Of a stretch of DNA of 64,000 nt, positions 12,530 to 32,968 are shown piece by piece. The notes below the pieces were generated by a model that worked only from the letters and a program-made list of their open reading frames with translations, did no database searches and was not told where the DNA came from. Location of the stretch: NCBI RefSeq assembly GCF_024713975.1, contig NC_091100.1, positions 25,309,501 through 25,373,500 on the forward strand, in the 5' to 3' direction. Every line of letters starts with the position of its first letter. The first letter of the stretch is position 1. This DNA is from Paralichthys olivaceus (lineage: Eukaryota > Chordata > Actinopteri > Pleuronectiformes > Paralichthyidae). The translations under genes were made by a program, and so were the position numbers.

Positions 12530-14195
12530 TTTTGCATTTCGGGACTTTTACCATCATAATCTTTGCAGATGGGAGAAGTTCTTTTTGTGAGAAATGTTTC
12601 TTTCTCACAGCCACTGACGTGTTGTGTGGAAACCTTGAGTTAAACATCATCTTCTCCTTCAGTCACAGGTGAAATATTCTCTCCCTGACTCATCTCAGCT
12701 TTGACTTCACTCTGCCTATTCACCTCCGTCACTCTCGTTTTCTCTCATCCTCCGCTCGTGGTTCACGGGGCCGTAGAAACGACAAAAGCCCCACAAATGT
12801 TCACCTCCTCCACTTTCTGCTCCTTTCTGCTCTGCATCTTTTTTCATCAGCAGTGACACATGTCATCCGGCTCTTCACAGGAGTCAGAAGAATTTGAATT
12901 GTCACGACCTGAGAAAACGATGGGTGTGGATTGGAGTTTGAATTTCCCTCGACAGGGATGACCTTCACTTCACACGCTTACTGTCTGCTCATATGTCCAC
13001 AAGACCTAAATGTTAATATTACACAACACAGACAACACTTTGAAATGTTTTTTGTGTCAAACACTTGGAGAGATGTTCAAAATCACCGAAATCAGCACAT
13101 GGAGAACCTAGGATGTTTTTAACAAGGAGACTAAACGTTCAGAGATTCAAGAGCAGCGCATATATGACTGTACTGTAAAAACATACGTTCTTTGGATTAA
13201 ATAACAATTACAGATGGCTAGACCTTGGAAACTTAAATTATTAGCATTCAAATTTAATATGACTATATGAATAAATCAGGTTCAAAAAGTCCTGAGTCCT
13301 GATAACTCAGAATCTGTGATTCATTACAAAGAGAGACATTTGTGTAGTGTTATTTCGATGGCAGTGGTTTGGTTTTGTTTTGTACTTTGTAAAATCTCAT
13401 GAGTTATATTCTTTTATCATTAGAGTAATTTTACAGAAGTAAATATTCTGTGATAACATAAAATAATGTTTCCCAAATTGGGATGAGTTAACGGAAATCA
13501 ACATTTTAAGTTAAATCCATTTGAGCCCAAACTTGAGACATTAGGTTTGGAGCTTTTTGGTTTCAAGGTTTGAGTTTTCTAAAGTTAAATTGTTTTTACA
13601 GTGTGTGAAGTGGCAAGAAAAAAAACTACTTCTAGTTGTACATCTGACAAACAATTCGGAGGCTACCTTCTCTCTGATTCTTTGATTAAAGTTTTTACAG
13701 CTCAGTCTTGCCTGTGTCATCATGAGGAACGATATGTCCTGTTGATGAGTTGCTGGTAAATTATTCATGAAGAACTGCCTCAGCAGGGCGTATAGATGTT
13801 GAAGTTATTCCAGTAGATAGTCTTGTATTTAAAATCAGGTCCACTGTCTCTGTCCCGTTTGATATCTTATTTTAAAAAGTGTCAAATAGAATTCTTCACC
13901 CATCCAGCAAAAAGCTCCTCCTGCAGTTTTACTCATCTTATTTCTTAACTGTTCATAGCTCATGAAATGATACATATTCTGTATGAAGCTATGAGTTCAA
14001 ATACTTATATTAAAGAAAAATAATCATAAATACAGTAACAACTTTGATTTCTTCTTTCTTGTAATTTCAGATGCCAAAAGTGGTTCTGGTATCTGCATGT
14101 TGATTATTCACTGGCTCTCTTTACTGTTCTAAACGGAATCACCAGGTTTTGGATAATTTCAAGATGTGACCTTGAAAGTGAAGAAGTTGTGACAG

Positions 14196-14201
<6 letters not shown>

Positions 14202-14231
<30 letters not shown>
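14202..14231. repeat. (AT)n microsatellite
   Basis: Pure AT run. Confidence 0.9.
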
Positions 14232-14234
<3 letters not shown>

Positions 14235-14354
14235 GGTTAGGTGTTAGAGTTATTTATATATATATATTCATATATACCCCTGATATAAAAATAATTATGC
14301 CTAAAACAGTGACTTTATGTATTTCAATTACATATTTAATTTCCATGTAGCTTT

Positions 14355-14595
14355 TTGACATAAATTCAATGTGAAGAGTCACTTTTATTGTAGAGTTTTC
14401 TATCATGTCAAGTGTTTGTGTCAATAAATGAAATAACTTGAGAATGATTTAATTAAATAATGTAAATAAATATATACATTAAACGCACAATTTATTCAAT
14501 GAAATCACTCTCAAGTTATTTCATTTATTGACACTAAATCAGTATTATAGAAAACACTTTATCAATGTGACCATTTACAATGAATTTATGGAATA
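14355..14595. repeat. Imperfect inverted repeat (foldback) with ~95-nt arms
   Basis: The core arm GTGTCAATAAATGAAATAAC (from 14419) returns as its reverse complement at 14501-14533, over about 33 nt with one mismatch. The arms continue outward with lower identity (CATAAATTCAATGT against CATAAATTCATTGT). The loop is about 50 nt. It looks like a foldback MITE and could form a long hairpin if transcribed. Confidence 0.7.
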
Positions 14596-14725
14596 AAGTT
14601 CCAAACATCATATTCCTATTCAATTGAATTGTGATGAGGACAAAGTAAATAAGATCAGATTTGACTTGAGTCAATCTCCTAATGTGACCTCTGGTCACTA
14701 CAGACTGGTTCAGCTGACTCTGGTT

Positions 14726-14965
14726 TAGGTGTTGATCATTGAGCAGGTGTTGACTTTCTCTTTCCCTGAGCATGGCAGACGTGTCACTGCAGCATGTGTC
14801 ATCTCGGTCTGGTGGCTGCAGTTTGAGAAGCGGAGCTCACAGTTAAACCATTTATAAATGATTGAAGTGACTTTCTGGGTAACAGTCATTTGATTAAAAA
14901 CAGACCTAATCTGATGAACACTAACACAACTTATTTCACAAACCAAATCAAAATAAATAGAAGCA
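14726..14965 (-). pseudogene. Orphan SRCR-like exon or relic
   Basis: The minus strand reads an open frame of about 75 codons with the second half of an SRCR domain: LVCEISC (family VCxxLxC), then FNCELRFSNCSH followed by THAAVTRLPC (family CxGxExSLxxCxH...AxVxC). Human CD5 domain 1 has a very similar GSFSNCSH stretch. The first half of the domain is missing and stops close the frame upstream. No GT donor follows the last cysteine; the frame ends at TAA (14725-14727). It lies on the same strand between vps37c and the CD5-like gene, where CD6 would be expected from human order. It could be a CD6/CD5 relic, an unlinked exon of the CD5-like gene, or a chance match. Confidence 0.35.
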
Positions 14966-17670
14966 TCCTTGTATTATAAAATATTTTCTAATATCTCTTG
15001 AATTTGTAATTTTTATAGTTTGCATAATATAAATCTGTAGTCATGTACAAACTGGTGGAAAGTTATTGCTTTAATTCTAAGTTTGTGGTCTGAATAACAT
15101 AAGAAAGTCATTCAGTACGTAAAAAAAATGAAGACTCAGAGCTTTTTAATTTAGATCAACCTCAGTTTAATTATTCACAACCCCCAAAAAATGAGAACAA
15201 AAAACAAAAAGGCTGTTTAACAATCTAGTCATCATATAATTCTTCATTATTGGAACAGATACACCCATCAGCATGTTATTTCCCTCTGGATAATATTAAT
15301 GCTAGGCTATAATAGAACATCTCCCTTGTGCTTCTTCTAAAACACTGTAATACTATTATTACTGTCAGCGTCTCTGTGGGACACTCAGCGCCTCAGTACG
15401 AACCCACCACATCATTCAGCTCTCACAGACGGACATGAAAAGCTTGTCATGCTCAGAGTATTTCAGTATCTTCATCTGGAGCGGAGTCGTCTTGTTGTGC
15501 CGATGCAAAGTCAAATGAAGCCAGCTGACACAGTGCCATTTGTGTGTGTGTGTGTCTGTGTGTGTGTCTGTGTGGTGAGTACATGGTAAGACTGGAATAA
15601 AACCGTGGATGCAGAAGTAAAGAGAATGATGTGAGCAGTAGTCCAATAACAGGACATCAACAGGTCTTTTTTTCTTCATGCACATTGTTTCCAGTGAGCA
15701 GATAAACACCTGATGTGTCCTCACTGTGGGGAGGTGAGGGCTTCAAGTGGTGCATGCACATTCACATGCACTATGCTGCCGGATTCAGACCTGCTGATGT
15801 CTCATGTTTGTGCATTTTTGGTGAACGAATTCTAGGAAGGCTGTTTATACATGGTATTTAATGCTCATTGAAGGTTGATCAGTCATTTACCAACTGTTTT
15901 AGGCACAGATACATCTGATCAGGAAGCCTCTGAGTAAGAGCAGAGGGGCTGTTACATTTCTAACATGTTCTAAGCAACTGACCAATCAACAGCGGGCCAA
16001 CAGACCAATCGGAGAAGACTGGGCTTTTTAGGAGGCGGATCAATAACTGAAACATTTCTGACAGAGGGTGAGTTGCTGCAGTAGTTGACAGTATGAGACA
16101 ATCAATGTACATTACATTATGTAAATCTATCTAATGGAGCCCAAAATGAATGTTAATGGCCAAAATATGAGCAGTTTCACCTGTTTGACCAGACAACTCA
16201 ATTCTGGTATGATCTGAGAAGATTTGAAATCACATTTTACAAATACAATGTACTGTTATATATGTCAATTGACTAAATATTATATTATACTATGTTAAAC
16301 TCTGAAAACTCTGAAACACCCAGTTGACGGCGTGTGTGCAGACAGAAAAACAGCAAAGACAGTTAAAGTTGAATTATAGTGTTTGGAAACAGGACACACA
16401 CTCGATGCTTCAGTGACAAATTACCTCTCTGTTGCCTGTCCTGAGTGATTTCTAAATTTACGTCTATTTGGGTTTTTACATTGACTTTGCATTGTTGCAC
16501 TGCGTTTGGTATGAACGCAACATGTGTTGATTAGGGGGCGGTTTGGCCAGTGAGAATGATACCCAAACATCCACCCATGCTGCTACAACACTGTGTGTGA
16601 GTGCAGCTAGTTTATCAGTGATCCACAAGGAAATCTGACTAATCTGCCACATGAAGGCTTTTACAGGACCATCGTGTTTAGTGATCTGTGGGAAATGTCC
16701 ACTGTCCTTTTCCTCATTTTTGACAGCACACACTCAAGTGAAGCTCTGAATATGAAGAAACACATAGTGGAGCCATGCGTCATGTTTTTACCAGACATAA
16801 ATATGAGGACCTACACAGCTCTGACTGTTTCACTGGGACATTAAATTGAATATCTATGAGCCCGTTGAGATGTTAGTTTTGTATCAATTATTATAAACTG
16901 ATCTGTGGATATGGTCAATAAACTGGAACACAAGCAGACTGATAAACTTTAGTGACAGAAAAGACACTGTCGTGATCGTCTGCAGCGACTCACTGTGGCA
17001 GTTTAAAGTTGTTTCCGACAAAAGAATCCAAATTCTCTGGTAAACAATCTCCAGAGAAACAACCTGCATTGTCCTGATAGAAAAATGAGCTGCTGATAGA
17101 AGCTGTGTTGTGGCTCTGTAGTTGTGGATACGTCAAACTACCCTTTCCTCAGTCAATAACTATTGTGGCAATGCTGCCGTTCCATCCTCTTTACCTACTC
17201 ATCTTAGCGCTCAGTTCCAGCTCCCTTCAATGATTCCCTTCTTCTGCTTTTGTAGGCATAAAAACACAAGTGTTAATAGTAGTGTTAATAGCAGTACAGT
17301 ATTTTAGAGGCTGGGATTAATTTAGATTTAATTCAATCACTTTAACATACAGCTGGTCTCATTCAAACAAAAGGAAAACTGTTATATTCAGAAACTCTTC
17401 CAACAACCAGTGTGTATGTGAGAATACAGCTGAAACGATATGTAAAAATACTAAAACGTCTTTCAGTGATCATTCATCCGTTACCTAGATGGCAGTTCCA
17501 GGGGATATTATTTGAATTGAATCATTTGACACAGAACTGAACTCGCCAACCTTTACATTTTCTCTCCATTAAACTATGCATAACACATGTTTTGTGTGAA
17601 CTTAATAAAGAAATAAAACATTTTTCTTCTGATAATCATTGTCAAGCATCAGTTCATGTTCAACAAGCAG

Positions 17671-17760
17671 GTGGGGAGAGGAGGAGAGTGATGGGGAGGA
17701 GAGTGATGAAGAGGAGGAGAGTGATGGAGAGGAGGAGTGATGGAGAGGAAGAGAGGACAG
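17671..17760. repeat. Purine-rich minisatellite
   Basis: Imperfect tandem units of about 12-20 nt built on GAGGAGAGTGATGG. Confidence 0.8.
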
Positions 17761-18430
17761 ACGAAATGGTGAGGCTGAGGGGGCGGGGGCGGGGGCAGCA
17801 GCAGGTATCATTGTCTCAGGTACTCTGTGACTCCCCCTACATATCAATCACACAATCTATATTTCACTAATAACACTGCAAATACACCAAAGTCTTTTTT
17901 TTCTGGCTCTTAGCATTAAATGACGTGCTGTATCAGTGGGGATACAGTGCACCTGTCCAATAAACAGAACTTTGTATTGGACAGGTGGACAAACTAATGT
18001 CTACTGTATGTTGTAGAAAACATCTGCCTTCCACAGTAACATGTGTCAGCGCTCCCTCTGTGCCTTGTTATTTTTATGGAATTAACTCAATATATAGAAG
18101 ATCTGGCACCATAGACAGCTAAGGACTGAAAATGAAAAGCTCCCCTTCATATCCAGTTGCCATCTTTACCTGGAAAGGAAAGAAGACACACGATGGAGAA
18201 AGCTACAAAGGTCTACCTCCCTGCCAACAAGAAGGAAAGGTTTGTTTATTTAGGTTTTTTAATAAATCTTTCCTTATCTTAAACTGCAACAGTTACTATT
18301 TCAACACTGACAGTGGATTAGCATTATTACTCTGCTTATGACTCAACTCAGCTAAGTCTTTCAAAAGCCTCTTTTAGTGTAATGTGTTGGTCTTCCGGCC
18401 AAACTCCACCCTTATCAGCCTTGTTTTGAG

Positions 18431-18455
18431 CAGCAGCAGCAGCAGCAGCAGCAGC
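18431..18455. repeat. (CAG)8 trinucleotide repeat
   Basis: Eight CAG units, not in a supported coding exon. Confidence 0.95.
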
Positions 18456-19639
18456 GTTGAGAGAAAGAGCTCTGATACGCCCTCTATCCACGGCCTGCTC
18501 AGCAGCACGTCACAAAGACAGCACTGATGAACATGGTGAAGCATTCAGCAGATGTTCAATATTTTTCTCTGAGGCCAGTAGAGCTCTAACACACACCTAC
18601 AAGAGGGGGGGACACTGCACACTTGAATGTAGAACTAGCATGCCCTGTGGGAAGCACATGGAGGCTTAGAATGTGTGGTTTAAAATAGACTTGGGGTCAT
18701 TTCCAAACCTGCTGCTGAGGCTGCTCAGAACCTGTCAAGCGGAGATTCTAGTGTCATTTATAGAAACGGTTAGCATCTCTCCTGTACAACATAAAACAAG
18801 CTTTGCTGACACTCGGCGAGCTGCTGACACTGGAGCCACAGCACTGTGTTATTGCCAGTCTGAGGTTTGCACCAACGACCAACAGCATCCTGTCTGGACA
18901 GAGTTTAGCTCTGATTGAACGGCTCTACACAGAGACACACACAGTCAGGAGACATCAGTCAATGGTACAAATAAACCTTTCCTCAGCATGATCTGATAAG
19001 CTTCTTTACATCTGAGGGGTTTTATTCTCTCTTCTGTGAAATGGTGAATAATGATGAGAAGAAAAAGAACCTCGGTACACAACTGTTGTTCTCTGTTATC
19101 TCCACATGGCGCCTCTCTCTGGGCCTTCACAGTGATGTTTGAGTTTGCTGCTTTTAACGCCCTCTGTCAACGAAATAATCAAAGAGACAAAACAAAGCAA
19201 GGTCGCCGTCTTTGGTTAAAGAAAATAAAGGGTTACTGATGACTCTTGTGTCAGTGTGTATCATGAAATCCACCTGCCACATCTGTTTGGAGTAGGTAAA
19301 TGTGTGGAAGAGCTGATAAATGAAGCAGCAAAAGCTAAGAAAATGATGCCCTCAAAACCCTGCACTTTTGATTAACCTAGGTTAAGAGCCATATTGTGTG
19401 CCAGCCATTCACTTTTCCATTTGAACTGCATCGTATGAGCCCTATGGAGGTGAACTGGGACACAAGCCTCCCATTGTGAGCTGCTTCTCAGTGCAGACTC
19501 TGCGTGAAGCAGGCAGTTACTGGACACTGATGTCTTGTTACAAAGACTCATTTCTTTCATGCATTTGTCTTAAGGGGGAGTGCACTTGTGTGTTTATAAG
19601 GTCTTTCTGATTGCCCAATAGCAACACACACACAATTGA

Positions 19640-20035
19640 CATGGAAGAGGAGGAAGGGGGGGTGGTTGGAGAGAGGGAGTGTATGAAGGGAAAGATACGA
19701 ATAAGTGTTTTAACATTTGAACACAACGTAACAACCTGAGACTAGTGTGGGGGAGTAGGTGGGAAGTAAGGTGACAGAGAAAGAGAGGGGGAAAGAGAGA
19801 AAGACAGATCAACAGACTGATATTCAGAGAAAGAGAGAAATAGTGCAACAAAGATAAGTAAAGCGACACTTCTTGAATCTGGGAGCATGGGGGGGGGTAG
19901 AAAAGGTAAAAAGACAAGAGGAGAACAAGGACTTTGGGTAAGGGGAGAGAGAGCTCAGGGAGGGAGGGAAGAAAATAAGGGGGAGACAGTAAAGAAGGGA
20001 AGAATTTAGAAGAAAATTTGAGACACAGGAGCTGT
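19640..20035. repeat. vps37c: Long purine/pyrimidine strand-asymmetric tract in the vps37c 3' UTR
   Basis: The plus strand is almost all A and G with runs of G. The vps37c transcript is therefore pyrimidine-rich directly after its stop codon at 20043. Confidence 0.7.
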
Positions 20036-20042
20036 AGTGCTT

Positions 20043-28465
<8,423 letters not shown>

Positions 28466-28880
28466 TTGATTTGCCAGAGTGGCTGTCCGTCACAGAGGAA
28501 CCAGGAAATAAAAGTTAAAAACAATGTTTGGAAACATAAAGTGAACAGTCAGAGGCCTAACAACAACACGTTACTGTCCCTAACCTTGAGCACATGATTA
28601 TTAATCACTGGCGAGGTTTGATGACATGTCTATTGAAAACACAGCACAGCACCTAGCTGCCTCTTCACAAAGTTCCCACTGAGCTGCTGCTCTGTGGCGA
28701 TCGTGAGCATGTTTTCCATAAACAAGTAAGCAGTGAGACAGAGTACAGTTGGCTAACGGCTAGCTAGCGTGTTAAAACCACCCTGTGGAGAAACAGTGGG
28801 GGTGAGTGACAGCAGGCCACGGAGCTCAACAAGCCGATCGCCAGGATGAGAAAAAAGGCTGAAAAGGAGCCGACACTTAC

Positions 28881-29350
28881 ACGATGCTAGCAAACCAAAT
28901 CCCGCCTGACACTGCACCGTCGTGACATCCAACAGCGCCTCGGTGTCCACTGACAAGCTGACGTGACACGGCCTCGGGATCTCCGACCTGCCCTCGCTCG
29001 GGCTCCGCCGGCTCGATAAGCTAGCTAGCTGCACGGAGACGTCTCGCGTTCGCCAACGGTTCCGCGTTGAGCGACCCGATGACAACAACAGTCGGAATGA
29101 TCGCAATGTCAGCCAGGCTCTCAGCCGCCGTCAACTTCGAGGGAAGCCCGGCGGTTTGACGATCAAACACGGAGCCCAGGGCGACACCACTCGGCCCGAG
29201 CGACCTCAGCCACACGCCTCTGGGTGCCGGTGAATGTTGTATCACTGAACACACGAGCACAGTCGACAGAAGGAGCCCGCGAAGCGCCTAATATTCGCTT
29301 AAAATAAGAAAGTTTCACTCCACACTGACAGAAACCGCCGCCATTTTAGG
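28881..29350 (-). promoter_or_regulatory. vps37c: vps37c GC-rich promoter and non-coding first exon
   Basis: This is the most GC- and CpG-rich stretch of the window. On the minus strand it ends in a consensus donor (ATCGT|GTAAGT at 28881/28880). The next exon carries the vps37c ATG after an acceptor near 28490. At its upstream edge the minus strand reads AAAATGGCGGCGG (about 29335-29347), a match to the YY1 initiator-type motif typical of housekeeping promoters without a TATA box. The exact transcription start is inferred. Confidence 0.6.
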
Positions 29351-29359
29351 AACCATCCA

Positions 29360-32300
29360 CGCTCCCTGGTTTGTGGGGGTGTTCGATCAAAACAAATAAA
29401 TCCAGAGCAGCACAAGTTAGCTAAACTCATCCGCGGATTCATACGTTTAAAATACTTAGCGTTTCTCGGCACGTTCAAGAGTAGTTACTGGATCTGTGGA
29501 GGTCTCCTGTCAGCTTGTCCCCCACACAGCAGGGTGATGGTGTCGTCCTGGGTTCAGCTGATATAAGGGAAACCCCCACAGTATGTGACTGTAAGGTTCC
29601 AGCTGCTGCTCAGTGCCAGTGGTGGAACATCTGTCACCAGCCAAGGCTCCAGCTATAAAGGCTCAATAGACTGTGATCAGTCACTGTATTGATAGTCAAT
29701 ACATTATTTTACAACGATCAGTTGTTACTGCAGACCTGATAGATTGATCATATGGAATCCGTTCCTGGATCCTGTGGTGGTGGTGGTGGTTTAGTCTGTT
29801 TTATCTGGTAGTTAAGGCTTTTATACAGGAACCCTAACCCTTGATGAATGATTCTAACTGGGCAGCACTTTGCTTTGAAAATCCACCCAGTGTATACCTG
29901 CGTATATTAAATCCTGGATGTAATCTTTAAATTCACTGATGATACATTTGAGGTCATCTACTGGCTCCTCGTTAGATTTTGATTTGATTAAAAAATGGTA
30001 TTGTTTCCCCTCACGGCCTTAAAAATACTGAGATCCACAGACAGAGCCCTGCTGGTTCCCAGGTCACAGCTTGAAACTGAGGGTGACCAAGCATAAGAGC
30101 CTCCACACATTGAAATTCTCTGCCCATTCAAAGTAAACCTAACCTCTAGTTTCTTTTAAATCCTTTAAAACATTTCTTGTTTTGTGAAATCTTTTAGATT
30201 TTTTAAAAAGCTTTTTAACCCAAGAATTAAAATGTAGGTAGAACAACATAAAAACACAAATTCATTCACAGCTACTGATTAAAAAAAGATTCATAATGCT
30301 GTTTGCAGTGGTCTTACAAACCAGAACAGAATGGGATACTGGAGGAAGTCTGGTTGGCTGCCAGGTGTTAAATTGAAAAAGTCATATGAATAAACAGATG
30401 ACAACACACAAATAGTTTACAATATTTAAAGTGTTAATATTAGCACCTAGTTGTCATTTAGTCATAGAGACACATTTTCTGAACCAGAGATATTTTCCTT
30501 TGCTAAACTTGAGCTACAGTGTTTGTTTCCATAGACACATACAGGTATTTGTGCAATACTTAGTTTTATTCTCTGACAATAGAGTAAGATGTTTATAGTT
30601 TAGCTCTTAGTTGTTTTTTGACTAAATGAATTCTACAATGTCACATTCTATATAATATATCTATATTTTAAAGGATAACAGCAGCAGATTGAGCCAAATA
30701 TAAACAGTTTTACCATTTTGAATCAAAGTGGAAAATTTAGACCCAGGCCTCATAAAGAGCCAGATGATTACAGTTCTAAGTAAGATACTGTAAAAATTAA
30801 AAGTCATATTACACAGAGAGATTTAGCCTCAGGTGTCCTGTGAGAACACTGCTGACAGTATTAGATTCAAGTCGTAGCTATCAATGACAGTGTAAAAGCT
30901 TCATTTCCATTGAGACCTGTTGAGTAAAAAATAAGATGTGAATAGAAAGAGACCCTGAGATCAGTAAAAGGTTCGAAGTGTGAAGCTGTGATCATCACAG
31001 TTGCAGACAGTTACCAATGCTGCATTTGAGGGACTAATGTAAATGTACTTTAAGGATCAATGGTAAATGTCAAGTGATGAATTCTGTAGTTAAAGAGCGG
31101 GAAGCACAACTGCACTGAAAAATAAAATCTGCTGTTTGTCTGTTAATATAGTGCTGCTGGTTGTCAGCGGAGTAAAGGCCGCTCAGTGATTGGCTGCCCA
31201 GTCTCCGCCATAGAAACACTAGTAACAACCTCTTTATATACAGTCTATGGTAACAACGCTGTCCTGTTCTAACTAAGCACAAGTCACAGGATGGAAAATC
31301 ACCACCAGTCTTAGTTTATTGCTTCTCAACAGTAAACAGTAGTTGATTCAGAAATGTATTAAGCATATTCAGAGTGTGGGCACATTACACCAGTACAATA
31401 CACATGTAATCTATTACAACCTACAGACATGCAGGAATTACATGTTCTGTTCAATGTGTTACATACAGAGGTTAAAAGCACCAAGACCACATAATAATTG
31501 AAAAATACAGAGGTGCTGAGGTGATCTGTCTTTTCTCACTGATATTTGATTTGTTATAAAATCATGACAAATTAAGAAACACCACACAACAAAGGAATTG
31601 TATGTAGAGTATGTGTAATCACAGTAAAGAAAAGCCAATAAAAGTATCTGCTATGTGTGAAAACATGCACAGACTCAGAGTAAGTTTACTCATGTTTTTG
31701 ATTTACAGTGATTTACCTTTGTCTTTTTAGACACACATTCATATTTCCACCCAATTACAAGGTTAACTTTGAGAGAGGTGGTTTACATGCAAGTAAAGGC
31801 TACACACAAAAAGATATAAGAAGTCTCAGAATTTAGTATAAGTATTTCAGTTTCAGATCAGAACATTGGGAATTCACAGAAACAGTTATATATACCAAAC
31901 ATCGTTTTCCAAGTTCTAATCCTGTTCTTTGTCTTAACATTAATATTCTGAATTAATTTTTTGGTGTCCCTGTCTTTTCCTGTTCAACAGTATGGGCCTA
32001 ATATTTTTGGAAGACTCAGTTTGCATGAAACATCTGCAAGCAAATGCATCTGTGTGGGGCTACTAGCAAATCCTGCCTACTGGACACTTTGTTGTTGTGG
32101 AATCCATAAAGTAATTGTATACAACCTGTGCAGCATCATATGTCAAAGGCACCTCGTTGATCACAGTGGAGGATAAGGCAGCTTAATAGGCAGGTCTGTT
32201 TCCTCCTGGTTCCAGTCTTCATGCTAAACTAATTCCAAGATTTAAACAATTCCTTTAAATAGTGTGTGACTGGAAAAAATGCTACTACTTATGCAACATA

Positions 32301-32760
32301 ATTGAAATAACCCAACTGACACTTGATTTTGAAGGCTGATGCTATCATCAGTAAAAAAAGTCAAACAAAAATGTGAAACCATCTCAATCATATAATTTTG
32401 TAACAGACCCCCTAGATTTGACATTTGTTTTTTAATAGTGAACTAGAGACATAGTTGTGACATTTAGACATCCACTCAGCTCAGCAGTGCTCTCCAGTGG
32501 AGGAATTCTGTGATGGAGGCCATTTCTCTTCTGTTTTATCATGCACAAACCAGCATATACATCACTACTAATATATGTGCAATAAGTTGCTATTTGCTAA
32601 TATAATGATGATATGAAAACAACCTTATGTTCACCTAGTGTAGGTGTTATAACACAGGTCATTGGTCACTAAAATAAAGGCCACAACGTGAGAATTTGTT
32701 AGTGGTTAAACTGATGACCTAACCTTTCTCTCATAGGGCTTAACAAGGTTTGTCATTCTC
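29360..32760. other. Intergenic between vps37c and the MS4A-like pair
   Basis: AT-rich with no supported gene. TATATACAGTCTATGG near 31236-31251 belongs to a fish repeat also seen in part near 49690-49705. Confidence 0.4.
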
Positions 32761-32798
32761 CGTGAGAGCATGTGTGTTGTGTCAAATAAAAGTTTGGA

Positions 32799-32813
32799 TT
32801 TATTGTCTTTATT
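32799..32813 (-). terminator. Twin poly(A) signals of the minus-strand MS4A-like gene
   Basis: Two AATAAA hexamers on the minus strand, 9 nt apart, lie about 155-170 nt after the stop codon at 32969 and just past the CA repeat. They define a short 3' UTR. Transcript data are not available here. Confidence 0.55.
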
Positions 32814-32835
32814 CTCTACCTGCTGCTGCTGTTAC

Positions 32836-32952
<117 letters not shown>

Positions 32953-32968
32953 ATGCGCATGTGTTAGG

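Larger units (their letters stand above)
10800..14350. other. Intergenic, no gene seen
   Basis: AT-rich, with AT repeats (12064-12101), CA (12236-12270) and TG (12479-12528). A repeat fragment near 11690-11850 shares the TTAAAAGGGAGTTT core of the element at 42600-42830. Confidence 0.4.
15000..19600. other. Intergenic between vps37c and the SRCR relic
   Basis: No gene is supported. A 28-codon frame with an acidic tail near 15540-15457 on the minus strand and other short frames lack recognisable motifs. Confidence 0.4.

Noticed and set aside
15416-15724. 102-codon minus-strand frame and a small acidic frame inside it, considered as a CD6 tail exon
   Set aside because: The candidate acceptor is poor and similarity to CD6 is only in acidic composition.
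17592-17870. Arg/Glu-rich frame
   Set aside because: It is a translation of the purine minisatellite.
28753-29260. Arg/Ser-rich frames in the GC-rich promoter region
   Set aside because: Open by GC content only; the region is the vps37c promoter and non-coding exon.
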